Shown here: positions 36,130-44,941 of the stretch, one piece after another
How positions within the stretch are numbered: the first letter of the stretch is position 1
Layout: each line of letters opens with the position of its first letter
Source: Defluviitaleaceae bacterium
Lineage (GTDB): Bacteria; Bacillota; Clostridia; Lachnospirales; WRAX01
Assembly (NCBI GenBank): GCA_009779935.1
Contig: WRAX01000003.1
Span: forward strand, 1-64,000
Reading direction: 5' to 3'
Length of the DNA stretch: 64,000 bases
Notes under the pieces: generated by a model
Told to the model about the DNA's origin: nothing
What the model saw: only the letters and a program-made list of their open reading frames with translations
The model's database searches: none
Made by a program: the position numbers and the translations under genes

Positions 36130-36930
36130 TTATTGTGCCAAAATCTGCGCTAAATCTTGCTTAATTTGATCGAGCTGCATCCCGAGGCTGGAATCTACCA
36201 CGCCAAAAGGTGTTTCTATTAAGCAATCCCCCGCCCCAAGGGAATGGTCTTTGATGATTTCCAAACTGGCTCCGCCCTCAACAAATGTCATAATTTCATC
36301 CTTGCGGGTAATGGCTTGCTCGTAATCGTCAGCGGAAACTCGCAGGGTAATTTCTCCGGTAAAGCTGGATTGGCTAAGACCTTGCTTAATAAGCGTAATT
36401 ATCATGCCTTGATTCGCTCTGACCGCCCCGTCACCGATTTTACGTACAACATCAGCAATTAACCGGGCAATTTCAGGTTCAAAGCGGGCAAGGGCATCTT
36501 CCCGTTCCCTTTGGGTTTGGACTTTTAGGACTTCCGCATCGTCCACCAAAGCTTGGGCTTTTTGCTTCCCTTCGGCATAACCCTTAGCGTGACCTTCGTC
36601 ATAGCCAGTTTCACGGGCTTCATCCAAGGTATGCTCCCTGTCCACAGCAAGTTTTGTGGCGGCAGCATCAGCAATTTTGCCCGCATCCGCCCTTGCAATC
36701 GCCAAAATTTCTTCCGCTTGGCGGTTTGCCTTGTCAATTATCGATTGGGCTTGCTCTTTGATGTCCTCAATATTGCCTACCTCTGGCATTTCAGGCTCTG
36801 CTGGGGTGGTTTCAGGGGCAGGGGGCGTTAAAATCGCCGCCGCCTGCACTTCTTCCGACGAATTGGCGATGGATGCCTGGTTTTCAGTATCCATCGTAAC
36901 CACATGGGATTTGATAATCTTCTTAAACAA
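36130..36930 (-). CDS. fliH: FliH, regulator of FliI
   Basis: A 266-residue protein with an acidic Pro-rich N-terminus, a long coiled coil (about 70-150) with a Tyr/Gly-rich patch (AYDEGHAKGYAEG-like YDEGHAKGYAEGKQKA), and a C-terminal domain (about 160-266). FliH holds FliI inactive and tethers it to the C-ring. TTG start with GGAGGGG 9 nt upstream. It overlaps fliG by 8 nt. Confidence 0.88.
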   Translation of the reverse strand: MFKKIIKSHVVTMDTENQASIANSSEEVQAAAILTPPAPETTPAEPEMPEVGNIEDIKEQAQSIIDKANRQAEEILAIARADAGKIADAAATKLAVDREHTLDEARETGYDEGHAKGYAEGKQKAQALVDDAEVLKVQTQREREDALARFEPEIARLIADVVRKIGDGAVRANQGMIITLIKQGLSQSSFTGEITLRVSADDYEQAITRKDEIMTFVEGGASLEIIKDHSLGAGDCLIETPFGVVDSSLGMQLDQIKQDLAQILAQ

Positions 36931-38026
36931 TCATATCATCCCCTCCGCCACGGGACACAATTAGCTCGCCTGTATCTTGCAATCTGCGGATTATGCTAAC
37001 AATTTTCTGTTGCGCTTCTTCCACATCGGATTTACGCAACGGCCCCATAAACTCCATTTCCTCGGAAATCATCTGCACCAAGCGTTTGGACATATTGGCA
37101 AAAATTACTTGGCGCACTTCCTCGGTTGTGCCTTTTAGTGCAATTGCCAAATCACGGTTATCAATACCCTCCCGCAAAAAACGCTGTATGCTGCGGCCGT
37201 CCATATTGAGGATATCCTCGAAGATGAACATTTTTCTGCGAATTTCTTCGGACAAATCTGCATCTTCAGATTCCAGAATTTCCAAGATGTTTTTCTCGGT
37301 GGTTCTGTCAACCGAGTTTAGGATTTCTACAACCGAATCAACACCGCCAACCACGGCATAATCCTCCATTAGCATGCTGGAAAGCTTCTTTTCCAAGGCC
37401 CGCTCTACTTCCTTAATAACATCAGGTGATGTCCTGTCCATTATGGCAATTCTTTTGGCGACTTCCGCTTGTTTTTCCGGGCTTAGTTCAACCAAAATTT
37501 GGCTGGCTTGCTGGGGCCGCAAATATGACAAAATCAAGGCAATTGCCTGCGGGTGCTCCCCTTGTATAAAGTTTAGAATCTGGCTGGCATCGGTTTTTTT
37601 GATAAAGTCGAAGGGGCGTGCTTTTAGGGCAACGGTAAGTTTGGAAATAATTTCCACAGCTTTGTTTTCGCCCAGTGCTTTTTCCAAAATTTGGCGTGCA
37701 TGGTTAATGCCGCCCTCGGTGATATATTGCTGGGCAAGGCAAATCTGGTAAAATTCCGCTAAAACAGCCTCCCGCACATCGGGCATTATCAAATTGGTAT
37801 TGGCAATTTCAAGGGTAAGGGTTTCAATTTCCTCTTCTTTAAGATGCTTAAAAACCTGTGCAGACCGTTCCGGCCCAAGGGTTATCAGCAAAATTGCTGC
37901 CTTTTCCTTGCCTTTTAGCCCCGAAATATCAGTGGAACCCGATACGGGAGGCGGGGGCGGCGAGCTTGGCTCCATCCCTATCATTTCCTCATCATCAATA
38001 TCAATATCTTGCACCATGTTTGACAT
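36923..38026 (-). CDS. fliG: Flagellar rotor protein FliG
   Basis: FliG couples stator to rotor. The 367-residue protein has an unusual acidic, Pro-rich N-terminal extension (about 1-33, with SPPPPPPVSG) ahead of the normal start LKGKEKAAILLITLGPE, the EHPQ motif at about residue 155 (QGEHPQAIALILSYL), and the C-terminal torque helix with charged residues (LREGIDNRDLAIALKGT). The extension is not present in Bacillus or enteric FliG. Confidence 0.95.
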   Translation of the reverse strand: MSNMVQDIDIDDEEMIGMEPSSPPPPPVSGSTDISGLKGKEKAAILLITLGPERSAQVFKHLKEEEIETLTLEIANTNLIMPDVREAVLAEFYQICLAQQYITEGGINHARQILEKALGENKAVEIISKLTVALKARPFDFIKKTDASQILNFIQGEHPQAIALILSYLRPQQASQILVELSPEKQAEVAKRIAIMDRTSPDVIKEVERALEKKLSSMLMEDYAVVGGVDSVVEILNSVDRTTEKNILEILESEDADLSEEIRRKMFIFEDILNMDGRSIQRFLREGIDNRDLAIALKGTTEEVRQVIFANMSKRLVQMISEEMEFMGPLRKSDVEEAQQKIVSIIRRLQDTGELIVSRGGGDDMIV

Positions 38027-38055
38027 CCCATCACCACCTTTGGCAAATTAATTTG

Positions 38056-39729
38056 TTACTCCCAATCCTCATTAATCCAGTTGCGCAACAGTTGGGCAAC
38101 AGCTTCCGGTTTTTCGGTTACAAATGTATCAATTTGTTCCTTAACAGCAGAATCTTTTTGAGAGCGGATTTCTTCCAAACGCTCCGCTTCGGAAATTCTG
38201 CTTTCTTCCAATTGGCTGGAAACCAGCAAATCTTCCACAGACAATTCCGGTTCGATTTCTTCCACAACTTCCGGCTGGGTGCGGCGGATAAGGCCAAATG
38301 CCAAAAGTCCGATAAACACGATAACCAGCACCAACATCACGATAGTTGACAATGGCAACGGCGGTGCAGGCTCCAAGCCTACAAAGCTGTTAAAATCATA
38401 AACCATCAAGGAAATATTTTCCACAGGAATGCCCGTTGCCGCTGCCACATGGGCAATGTGCGCCGTCATGTCACCTTCATAGGGCACACGCACAGGGGTT
38501 TCCCGTTGAAATTGCAACCAAGCAGCATCGCCTTCTTCAATAAGGCCGAGGGTTATCAAATCCTCTTGATGGTGGATATTATGGCGGCCGGCAAATACCG
38601 ACACACTGGATTCTTCCCCGATAAACCGCCCGGGGGCGTTGTGGGTGCGCATGGTTTCGATGGTATCGTATAGGAAATGACGAAGTGTATCCACTTCCAT
38701 CAATGCCATCGCACCTTCACGCCCTTCATCCCCAAACAGTGGGCCGCCGGGAAAGTCGTTGGGCTGGGTTCCAGGCTCCATAGCCCAGTTTCCGGCATCG
38801 TCAATAAGTGCTCTAAGTTCCTGCACATGTTCGCTGGACATAAGTCCTGCATGTTCGCCCAAATCACCTTCAAGCACGCTGTTTACATGCTCTATCATGC
38901 GCTGGTTAATTTCAAACCAATCCAAAGCAACTCTGGCTTGCGCTGTCACCTCATCGTACATCGGGAAAAGGGATTCGATGGCGTTGCGTTGCACCAAATT
39001 ACGCTCGGCAAGTTCGGTGGCTTCCACCACAGCACGACCCGTTAAAATACTGTCATTGCGCTGCCCGTTCTCAAAAAGCACTTGGGAAGTGTTGGCATCC
39101 ATAACAATAACACGTTCAAGGCTAAGGCCTTGTATGCTTCTCGCCACCAAAAGTGCAATATTTTCACCGATTTCCGAGTTTAGGTTGTTGCCGGAAACCA
39201 TAACAGAAGCCGTAGCGGGGGTTGTTGGCGCAATCATCATATGGGTTGCAGGCGCATCTATGGTAACCATGGCCGTTTGCACGTTTGGCAGCATCATTAT
39301 CATGTCTTCGATGCGGGTTGCACCCGCCCGGGTAAGCATGGCGTTTTGCATGGTAGCAGTAACACCCATACCGGACTCTGCAATAGCATCACGGAAGGTA
39401 AAACGGGGGTCCAGCATGGTAGGCGACAAAAGCACTGTTGTCCTTGCTCGCTCCACATCCTGCTGGGGTACATAAACAACGCCACTACCCGTGTCAGGAC
39501 GGTTTCTAATGCCCTCATCATCAAGCACAATAGATATTTGGGAGACGGTTAAACTGTCCGCATCACCAAAAGCAGGCACCCATGTGGTGCGAAACGCTAA
39601 AATCAGCGTAATCACAAGGGCGATTAAAACAATGCCCGCAATGGCTGCTATCTTAATTTTTTGGCTTTTTGTAAGGGCCGTCCATCTTTCACGCAGGTTG
39701 TTAAACCAAGTTTGTAGCCTCTCTCGCAA
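38056..39729 (-). CDS. fliF: MS-ring protein FliF
   Basis: FliF builds the MS ring. The 557-residue protein has a first membrane helix (about 26-48), ring-building motifs 1-2 (about 50-215), a large variable middle, a second membrane helix (about 458-480), and a short C-terminal tail (LRNWINEDWE) that binds FliG. TTG start with GAGGTG upstream. The second segment of the family, around 130-200, reads normally. Confidence 0.95.
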   Translation of the reverse strand: MRERLQTWFNNLRERWTALTKSQKIKIAAIAGIVLIALVITLILAFRTTWVPAFGDADSLTVSQISIVLDDEGIRNRPDTGSGVVYVPQQDVERARTTVLLSPTMLDPRFTFRDAIAESGMGVTATMQNAMLTRAGATRIEDMIMMLPNVQTAMVTIDAPATHMMIAPTTPATASVMVSGNNLNSEIGENIALLVARSIQGLSLERVIVMDANTSQVLFENGQRNDSILTGRAVVEATELAERNLVQRNAIESLFPMYDEVTAQARVALDWFEINQRMIEHVNSVLEGDLGEHAGLMSSEHVQELRALIDDAGNWAMEPGTQPNDFPGGPLFGDEGREGAMALMEVDTLRHFLYDTIETMRTHNAPGRFIGEESSVSVFAGRHNIHHQEDLITLGLIEEGDAAWLQFQRETPVRVPYEGDMTAHIAHVAAATGIPVENISLMVYDFNSFVGLEPAPPLPLSTIVMLVLVIVFIGLLAFGLIRRTQPEVVEEIEPELSVEDLLVSSQLEESRISEAERLEEIRSQKDSAVKEQIDTFVTEKPEAVAQLLRNWINEDWE

Positions 39730-39768
39730 AACTTTTCACCTCGCATTTCGTCTAAGACGCTACAATCG

Positions 39769-40098
39769 CTAAATCTGCATCCGCATAATTTCTCTGTACG
39801 CATCAATAATTCGGCTTGTTACCTGTACCGCAAAGTGCATGGAAACATATGCCATTTCCTGTGCCAAAACCACGCTAAGCATATCATCGTGGTTGCCAAG
39901 GGCAAATTCTATTTGCAAGTGTTCTGCACGGGAAACACTTCTGCCTGCTTCATTAACCATGTCCATATAGGAGTCCAGAAGGTTTTGGAAAGCCAGCGGT
40001 TCTCTTGTTTCGTTAACCATGGCAGAACCTGTCAAGCTTTGCATATTGCCAATTATTTCTAAATTTGGTTGAAAAGTTGTAACTGCGGGTATATTCAT
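39769..40098 (-). CDS. fliE: Rod/MS-ring adaptor FliE
   Basis: A 109-residue protein joining the MS ring and the rod. It shows ESLDSYMDMVNEAGRS-like FQNLLDSYMDMVNEAGRSVS near 48-66 and a C-terminal MAYVSMHFAVQVTSRIIDAYREIMRMQI-type helix, standard for FliE. ATG with GGGG upstream. Order flgB-flgC-fliE-fliF is canonical. Confidence 0.92.
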   Translation of the reverse strand: MNIPAVTTFQPNLEIIGNMQSLTGSAMVNETREPLAFQNLLDSYMDMVNEAGRSVSRAEHLQIEFALGNHDDMLSVVLAQEMAYVSMHFAVQVTSRIIDAYREIMRMQI

Positions 40099-40119
40099 AG
40101 CGGGGCTCCCCTCAAATTA

Positions 40120-40680
40120 TTATCTTCCAGCCATTTCAAGTGTCCTTTGCATCATGGCTTGTGCCATGTTCATTGCGGTAATATTTGCCTCATAACTTCG
40201 TGTGGCAGAAATCATATTTACCATCTCGGAAATTGTGTTTACGTTGGGACGCTCCACATAACCGTAAACATCGGCATCTGGGTGACCGGGGTCATAAACC
40301 CTCGGTCCCGGGCTGTCATCTTCTTGGATGGAATGCACCCGCACCCCACTCCCCCCTGCATGCCCGCCTTCGATACCTCTAAATGGCAGTCCGGTGCCTG
40401 AAAAAGTGCGGTTGATAGCCCCATGAAAGGAAGTCGAAAGGGACCCTCCCCGCCCGCCGCCACGTACGGTTTGCCCAATGGCTCTACTTAATGCACCTGC
40501 AAATGTTGCACCAAGTGTTTCTGCTCTTTCCTCAAAAATCACGGCACGGCGGCGGTATGGGCCGCCATCGGCGGTTCTGGTAGTGTCCACATTTGCCAAA
40601 TTTTGTGCGTGAATGTCCATTCTTGTGCGCTGAGCAGAAAGCCCTGTTGCACTTATGTTCATGCTGTTAAAAAAACTCAT
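40120..40680 (-). CDS. flgC: Proximal rod protein FlgC
   Basis: A 186-residue rod protein with the N-terminal motif FFNSMNISATGLSAQRTRMD, then NLANVDTT, and the C-terminal helix SYEANITAMNMAQAMMQRTL. ATG at 40680 has AAGGG 10 nt upstream and fits the family start; TTG at 40686 is less likely. The middle is Gly- and Arg-rich (about 75-110), longer than in Bacillus FlgC. Confidence 0.93.
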   Translation of the reverse strand: MSFFNSMNISATGLSAQRTRMDIHAQNLANVDTTRTADGGPYRRRAVIFEERAETLGATFAGALSRAIGQTVRGGGRGGSLSTSFHGAINRTFSGTGLPFRGIEGGHAGGSGVRVHSIQEDDSPGPRVYDPGHPDADVYGYVERPNVNTISEMVNMISATRSYEANITAMNMAQAMMQRTLEMAGR

Positions 40681-40700
40681 TGGCAATCATCCCTTCAACA

Positions 40701-41075
40701 TTAAACGGCACCGATGACCATGTTAATAATGCGGTAATGGTTCATAATCCCACTGGAAATCACGTTAAAACGCATATTATTGTCAAATAATTGTACCATT
40801 TCCAGCTCTATATCCACATTGTTTTCATCCCAGCGATAGTTAAGGTGGTCAAATTCCGTAAAAACACGGGGCTGCACCATAGTTAAGTCTAATTGCCTTG
40901 TTTGGCGAAAATTGCTAACTGCTGCCGCCAAAGAATCTTCAAAAGAAACCACACTGCGCTTAAATCCCGGGGTATCCACATTGGAAATGTTGTTGGTAAT
41001 AACTTGCCCCCGAGCAGTCGTTCCTTGCAGTGCAGTTCCTAAAATATTAGTAAAATTAAACATATTTATCTGCAA
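40701..41075 (-). CDS. flgB: Proximal rod protein FlgB
   Basis: A 124-residue rod protein with ITNNISNVDTPGFKRS near 28-43 and a C-terminal helix ending INMVIGA, as in FlgB. TTG at 41075 has AAGGG 9 nt upstream; ATG at 41063 matches the usual family start but lacks a near ribosome site. It is the first gene of the motility block, with a promoter in the end of purD. Confidence 0.92.
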   Translation of the reverse strand: MQINMFNFTNILGTALQGTTARGQVITNNISNVDTPGFKRSVVSFEDSLAAAVSNFRQTRQLDLTMVQPRVFTEFDHLNYRWDENNVDIELEMVQLFDNNMRFNVISSGIMNHYRIINMVIGAV

Positions 41076-41105
41076 AATCCCACACCCTTCGACAAATATT
41101 TGTTT

Positions 41106-41134
41106 ATTTTATCACAAAGTTTATCACATGTCAA
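41106..41134 (-). promoter_or_regulatory. Sigma-A promoter of the motility block, in the end of purD
   Basis: TTGACA (41129-41134), a 17-bp spacer ending TGA, and TAAAAT (41106-41111) on the minus strand. The -35 overlaps the last purD codons (Val-Asp-Met-stop). Between the boxes lie two direct copies of TGTGATAAA 12 bp apart (41120-41128 and 41108-41116), one helical turn, which could be a regulator site. Confidence 0.8.
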
Positions 41135-42455
41135 CAACAATGTTGTCGCCACGCTTTTTGTTGATTATTGCAAGTATGTTTTGGGCAAATGTGTCCATAT
41201 CTGTCAAATCCCCAATATCTTTGCGATAGTGCATGCCTAAAAAATCAATACTGTTCATGGTTTTGTAGGCGGTTTCCCTCGCTTCTTCTAAATCTTTGCC
41301 GCTGGCCACCACATTAAACACCCTGCCGCCATTGGTAAAAAATGTATCTTTATCTTTTTTTGTACCCGCATGGAAAATTTTGACATCTTTTCCAAAGTCC
41401 CGTAGACCATAGATTTCAAAGCCCGTCTTAGGCTCGCCGGGGTACCCCTTGCTGGCGGCAACCACGCAGCATGTAGCACTATTTTTCCATCTAAGCTTAA
41501 AATTATCCAATTTTTTGTGCACGCAAGCAAGCATGCAATCCAAAAAATCCGTGTCCAGCCGCATTAAAACTGCTTGTGTTTCAGGGTCGCCGGGGCGGCA
41601 GTTGTATTCAATAACTTTTGGGCCGTCCTCCGTCAGCATCAAACCAACGAAAAGTACACCCACAAAGTCAATCCCTTCTTGCTTAAAACCTTCCATTGTG
41701 GGCTTAAAAATCTCCTCCGTCGCCCTCAGGGACACAGCTCTGGTATAATGGGGGTTTGGCGAAATAACTCCCATACCGCCTGTGTTTGGCCCGTAATCCC
41801 GGTCAAAAGCCGCTTTGTGATCCTTAGCGGATGTCATCGGCAAAATGTTTTCACCGTCACAAAAACACAGCATGGAACATTCAACGCCGTGCAAAAATTC
41901 CTCAATCACAACGGTTTTGCCTGATGCGCCGAAAATGCGCTTGTTAAGTATGCTGTCCAAAGCCCGCTCTGCACTTTCGATATTGGCACAAATAAGCACA
42001 CCTTTGCCTGCCGCAAGCCCATCAGCCTTAATAACCAGCGGAAATTCGGAATTTACCACATGCAGCATGGCAGCTTCGTAATCCTCAAAAACTTCATAGG
42101 ATGCAGTGGGTATGCTGTATTTCTTCATAAAATCCTTGGCAAAGGACTTGCTACCCTCGATTTGTGCGGCATGCTTGTTGGGACCAAAAATCGTCAGTCC
42201 CTCTCCTTGGAAAGCATCCACAATACCAGCCACAAGGGGTGCATCCATGGGGCAAATGGTCAAATCCACACCCACATTTTTAGCAAATGCAATAAGTTCT
42301 TCAAAATTCATAGGGTTTATAGGGACGCATTGGGCGATATCTTCAATTCCGCCATTACCGGGTGCGGCATAAATGCGGCTTACATTGTTGCTTTTGCTTA
42401 AAGCCCAGCAAATGGCATGTTCTCGCCCACCACCGCCTACAACCAAGATTTTCAT
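41124..42455 (-). CDS. purD: Phosphoribosylamine-glycine ligase PurD
   Basis: PurD makes glycinamide ribonucleotide from phosphoribosylamine, glycine and ATP. The 443-residue ATP-grasp protein starts VGGGGREHAI, has the family loop ADGLAAGKGV near 144, CSMLCF and GGMGVISPNPHYT near 200-225, and FNCRPGDPETQ-type YNCRPGDPETQAVL near 290. Start overlaps the purN stop (ATGA). Its 3' end contains the -35 box of the flgB promoter. Confidence 0.95.
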   Translation of the reverse strand: MKILVVGGGGREHAICWALSKSNNVSRIYAAPGNGGIEDIAQCVPINPMNFEELIAFAKNVGVDLTICPMDAPLVAGIVDAFQGEGLTIFGPNKHAAQIEGSKSFAKDFMKKYSIPTASYEVFEDYEAAMLHVVNSEFPLVIKADGLAAGKGVLICANIESAERALDSILNKRIFGASGKTVVIEEFLHGVECSMLCFCDGENILPMTSAKDHKAAFDRDYGPNTGGMGVISPNPHYTRAVSLRATEEIFKPTMEGFKQEGIDFVGVLFVGLMLTEDGPKVIEYNCRPGDPETQAVLMRLDTDFLDCMLACVHKKLDNFKLRWKNSATCCVVAASKGYPGEPKTGFEIYGLRDFGKDVKIFHAGTKKDKDTFFTNGGRVFNVVASGKDLEEARETAYKTMNSIDFLGMHYRKDIGDLTDMDTFAQNILAIINKKRGDNIVVDM

Positions 42456-43048
42456 GGCAATTCTCCCTTCGCAAAGCTAAATACAACTTGTGGCAAAATT
42501 TGCCATTCAGCCTCTTCCATCACTCGCTTTTGTAGCGTTTCTGCTGTGTCCCCCTGTTTTACGGCAACTTTTTTCTGTAAAATAATACTTCCTGTATCAA
42601 TTCCCCCATCAACATAGTGGACGGTTGCGCCCGTTTCCCGCTCCCCGGCCGCCAGAACCGCCTCATGCACCGCCAAACCGTAAAATCCCTTACCCCCATG
42701 GGCAGGCAACAGCGACGGATGCACATTTATAATGGGTTTACCCAAATCGTTAATAAATTTTTCACTTAAAACCATAAGGCATCCGCAAAGCACTACCAAA
42801 TCAATGTTTTTGCGGGTTAGCGCATCCAACAGGGCTTCTTCTCTCGCTACGTTGTCCGCAAAATCGTCTTTACTAAGCACAAGGCTGTCAATCCCTGCGT
42901 TTTTTGCCCTTTCAAGTGCATGGGCTTGTCCATTGGTGCTAACTACCAATGCAACCTGCACATTGCGGATTTTACTTGCGTCGATGGCATCCAAAATAGC
43001 CTGCAAATTGGTGCCGCCACCGGAAACCAAAGCGGCAATTTTAAGCAT
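42452..43048 (-). CDS. purN: Phosphoribosylglycinamide formyltransferase PurN
   Basis: PurN transfers a formyl group from 10-formyltetrahydrofolate to GAR. The 198-residue protein has VSGGGTNLQAILDA near 8, INVHPSLLPA near 106 (catalytic Asn and His) and VHYVDGGIDTGSII near 142 (catalytic Asp). The usual HxLG signature near the formate is present in the same span. It overlaps purM by 8 nt and purD by 4 nt, so the three are co-translated. Confidence 0.95.
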   Translation of the reverse strand: MLKIAALVSGGGTNLQAILDAIDASKIRNVQVALVVSTNGQAHALERAKNAGIDSLVLSKDDFADNVAREEALLDALTRKNIDLVVLCGCLMVLSEKFINDLGKPIINVHPSLLPAHGGKGFYGLAVHEAVLAAGERETGATVHYVDGGIDTGSIILQKKVAVKQGDTAETLQKRVMEEAEWQILPQVVFSFAKGELP

Positions 43049-44069
43049 AAATCAAGCCGCCTGCTTCGTTTTTGCGCACATCGCCAACAACAAAGGCGGC
43101 ATCGCCCATTTCCTTTAACTTTTTCATGGCGGCATCCACTTGGCTTTCTTCCACGCAAACCACTAAACCAATGCCCATATTAAAGATATTGTGCATTTCT
43201 TCCCTATTAATGCGCCCTTCACGTTCCAAATATTGGAAAATCGGGTGCACGTCCCATGAACCCATGTTAATGCGAGCCTGCAAGTTATCAGAAAGAAAAC
43301 GTGGTACATTCTCCAAAAATCCGCCGCCGGTAATATTGGCAATGCCCTTCACATCAACGGCAGAAATCAAGCCCTTTACCGTATTTGCATAAATTTTAGT
43401 GGGTGCCAGCAACTCTTCACCCATGGTTTTACCAAATTCTGTAATATATCTTCCCACATTTTCGGGATTTGGCTGGATAACCTTGCGCACCAGCGAATAT
43501 CCATTGGAATGTAAGCCGCTGGAACCAATACCAATCAGCACATCTCCATCATTGATTTTTGAACCATCTATGATATCCTTTTTATCAACAATACCAACGG
43601 CCATGCCTGCCAAATCATACTCATCATCAGCGTAAAAGCCGGGCATTTCGGCGGTTTCTCCACCAATCAAGGCGCAATTGGACTGGCGGCAACCCTCTGC
43701 CACCCCTGCCACAATTTGCCCAATTTTTTCGGGATAAACCTTACCACAGGCAATATAATCAAGAAAATACAAGGGCTCTGCCCCTGTGCAAATAATATCG
43801 TTGACAGAATATGCCACACAGTCAATACCAATAGTGTCATGCTTATCCATAACAAAGGCAATTTTCAGCTTTGTGCCAACCCCGTCCGTGCCACTGGCAA
43901 GGATGGGTTCTTCCATATGCTTAAACTGGGCAAGCGAAAAAAGCCCCGCAAAACCGCCGATAGAGGAAAATACCCCCTGCCGGGCAGTTGATTTTACATG
44001 GGCTTTAATTAAATCTATAGCTTGATAGCCAGCATCCACGTCCACTCCAGAAAGCTTGTAGTTTTCCAC
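43041..44069 (-). CDS. purM: Phosphoribosylformylglycinamidine cyclo-ligase PurM
   Basis: PurM (AIR synthetase) closes the imidazole ring of purines using ATP. The 342-residue protein has GVDVDAGYQAID near the N-terminus, SGTDGVGTKLKIA near 60, GAEPLYFLDYIACG near 105, and GGETAEMPGFY near 135. GTG at 44069 has AGGAGG 6 nt upstream; longer starts would add a region with no ribosome site. First gene of the purMND unit. Confidence 0.95.
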   Translation of the reverse strand: MENYKLSGVDVDAGYQAIDLIKAHVKSTARQGVFSSIGGFAGLFSLAQFKHMEEPILASGTDGVGTKLKIAFVMDKHDTIGIDCVAYSVNDIICTGAEPLYFLDYIACGKVYPEKIGQIVAGVAEGCRQSNCALIGGETAEMPGFYADDEYDLAGMAVGIVDKKDIIDGSKINDGDVLIGIGSSGLHSNGYSLVRKVIQPNPENVGRYITEFGKTMGEELLAPTKIYANTVKGLISAVDVKGIANITGGGFLENVPRFLSDNLQARINMGSWDVHPIFQYLEREGRINREEMHNIFNMGIGLVVCVEESQVDAAMKKLKEMGDAAFVVGDVRKNEAGGLIYA

Positions 44070-44143
44070 GGCCAACCTCCTATGTGACAAAAAGACAATG
44101 TTTACTATAAAATGGCAATGCAAAGCACAGCCATACTTGATTG

Positions 44144-44172
44144 ATTTTACCACCAAATTTAATATTTGTCAA
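44144..44172 (-). promoter_or_regulatory. Sigma-A promoter of purM-purN-purD
   Basis: TTGACA (44167-44172), a 17-bp spacer ending TGG (extended -10), and TAAAAT (44144-44149) on the minus strand. The leader to the purM GTG is about 70 nt and shows no purine riboswitch core. Confidence 0.75.
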
Positions 44173-44252
44173 GACATTATTAATAAAAATGTAAAAAACC
44201 CAAACATTTTGCTGGAAAATAATACCAAGTTATTCCAATTGGGCTGTGGATG

Positions 44253-44261
44253 TGGTATAAT
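44253..44261 (+). promoter_or_regulatory. Extended -10 promoter of the gene at 44283
   Basis: TGGTATAAT at 44253-44261 is an extended -10 box 22 nt before the start. A weak -35 TTCCAA (44233-44238) lies 17 bp upstream. The leader is very short and leads straight into AAGGAG. Confidence 0.6.
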
Positions 44262-44282
44262 CCTATTTTAAGGAGTGATTAG

Positions 44283-44561
44283 ATGAATTGGAAAATATTT
44301 ACTGTGTCAGGCGGATTTTACTTCTTCGGGGAAGAGGTTGCCGCCCCCGAGGGTTATATTGCATGCGTAAAAGCCGCCATGTTCCGCCGTTTTGAAGGGG
44401 GTAAGGGTTTGCCCGGCGTCGCCCGTGGAGACGAAAATGCCATTGTGTACCTTGACACCTTTAACCCGGCACAAGAAGTATTTTTCCCTGTTTCTGCCGT
44501 GTATGCCATTTTGCCCAGCATAAATTTGTATGAATTTAAGGGGGCAAAAATTGATGCTTAA
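44283..44561 (+). CDS. Uncharacterised small protein
   Basis: A 92-residue soluble protein, mixed alpha/beta in appearance, with several Gly, Val and Phe residues. No motif or family recognised. ATG with AAGGAG 8 nt upstream and its own promoter support it as a gene. Its end overlaps the start of the glycine-rich gene by 8 nt (ATGCTTAA), so the two are likely translated together. Confidence 0.5.
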   Translation: MNWKIFTVSGGFYFFGEEVAAPEGYIACVKAAMFRRFEGGKGLPGVARGDENAIVYLDTFNPAQEVFFPVSAVYAILPSINLYEFKGAKIDA

Positions 44562-44940
44562 AGGCGGCTTTGGGGACGGGGATAAACACGCACATCCCGC
44601 AGGCAGCGGAAACGGCCATGGAAGCGGTTATGGTTATAGTTATGGCTATGGGCGGTATTTTACCTTTAACAGCCGTAGCCGGCAACCCATACCCACAGTA
44701 ACCACCGCAGAAAATAGGGGAACCGACAACACTTACACAGGTGGGGATGATGGCTTTTCCGCTTTGCGGGTGATTGTAGGGGGTGGCTATGGCATTGGCG
44801 GTGGCGGGGCTTTTGGCGGTGGTTTCGGTAATGGCTTCGACGGCGGCCATGCCCATGGAGATGGCGGTGGTTTCGGTAATGGCAATCCCCATAAAGAAAA
44901 CGGCGAGGGGTATCCCCACGCCTTGATTATTCGTTTATAA
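44554..44940 (+). CDS. Glycine-rich protein
   Basis: A 128-residue protein that is extremely rich in Gly, with Tyr (GYGYSYGYG) and His/Asn (HAHGDGGGFGNGN) clusters and a short ordered end HALIIRL. There is no signal peptide, so export is not indicated. Low-complexity Gly/Tyr-rich tracts can drive phase separation or surface binding, but function is not known. ATG at 44554 has AAGGGGG 9 nt upstream and overlaps the previous gene. The reading frame is open for its full length and ends before the convergent cupin gene. Confidence 0.5.
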   Translation: MLKGGFGDGDKHAHPAGSGNGHGSGYGYSYGYGRYFTFNSRSRQPIPTVTTAENRGTDNTYTGGDDGFSALRVIVGGGYGIGGGGAFGGGFGNGFDGGHAHGDGGGFGNGNPHKENGEGYPHALIIRL

Positions 44941-44941
44941 G

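Noticed and set aside
44070-44140. Purine riboswitch in the purM leader
   Set aside because: The leader is only about 70 nt and the conserved loops of a purine aptamer are not found.
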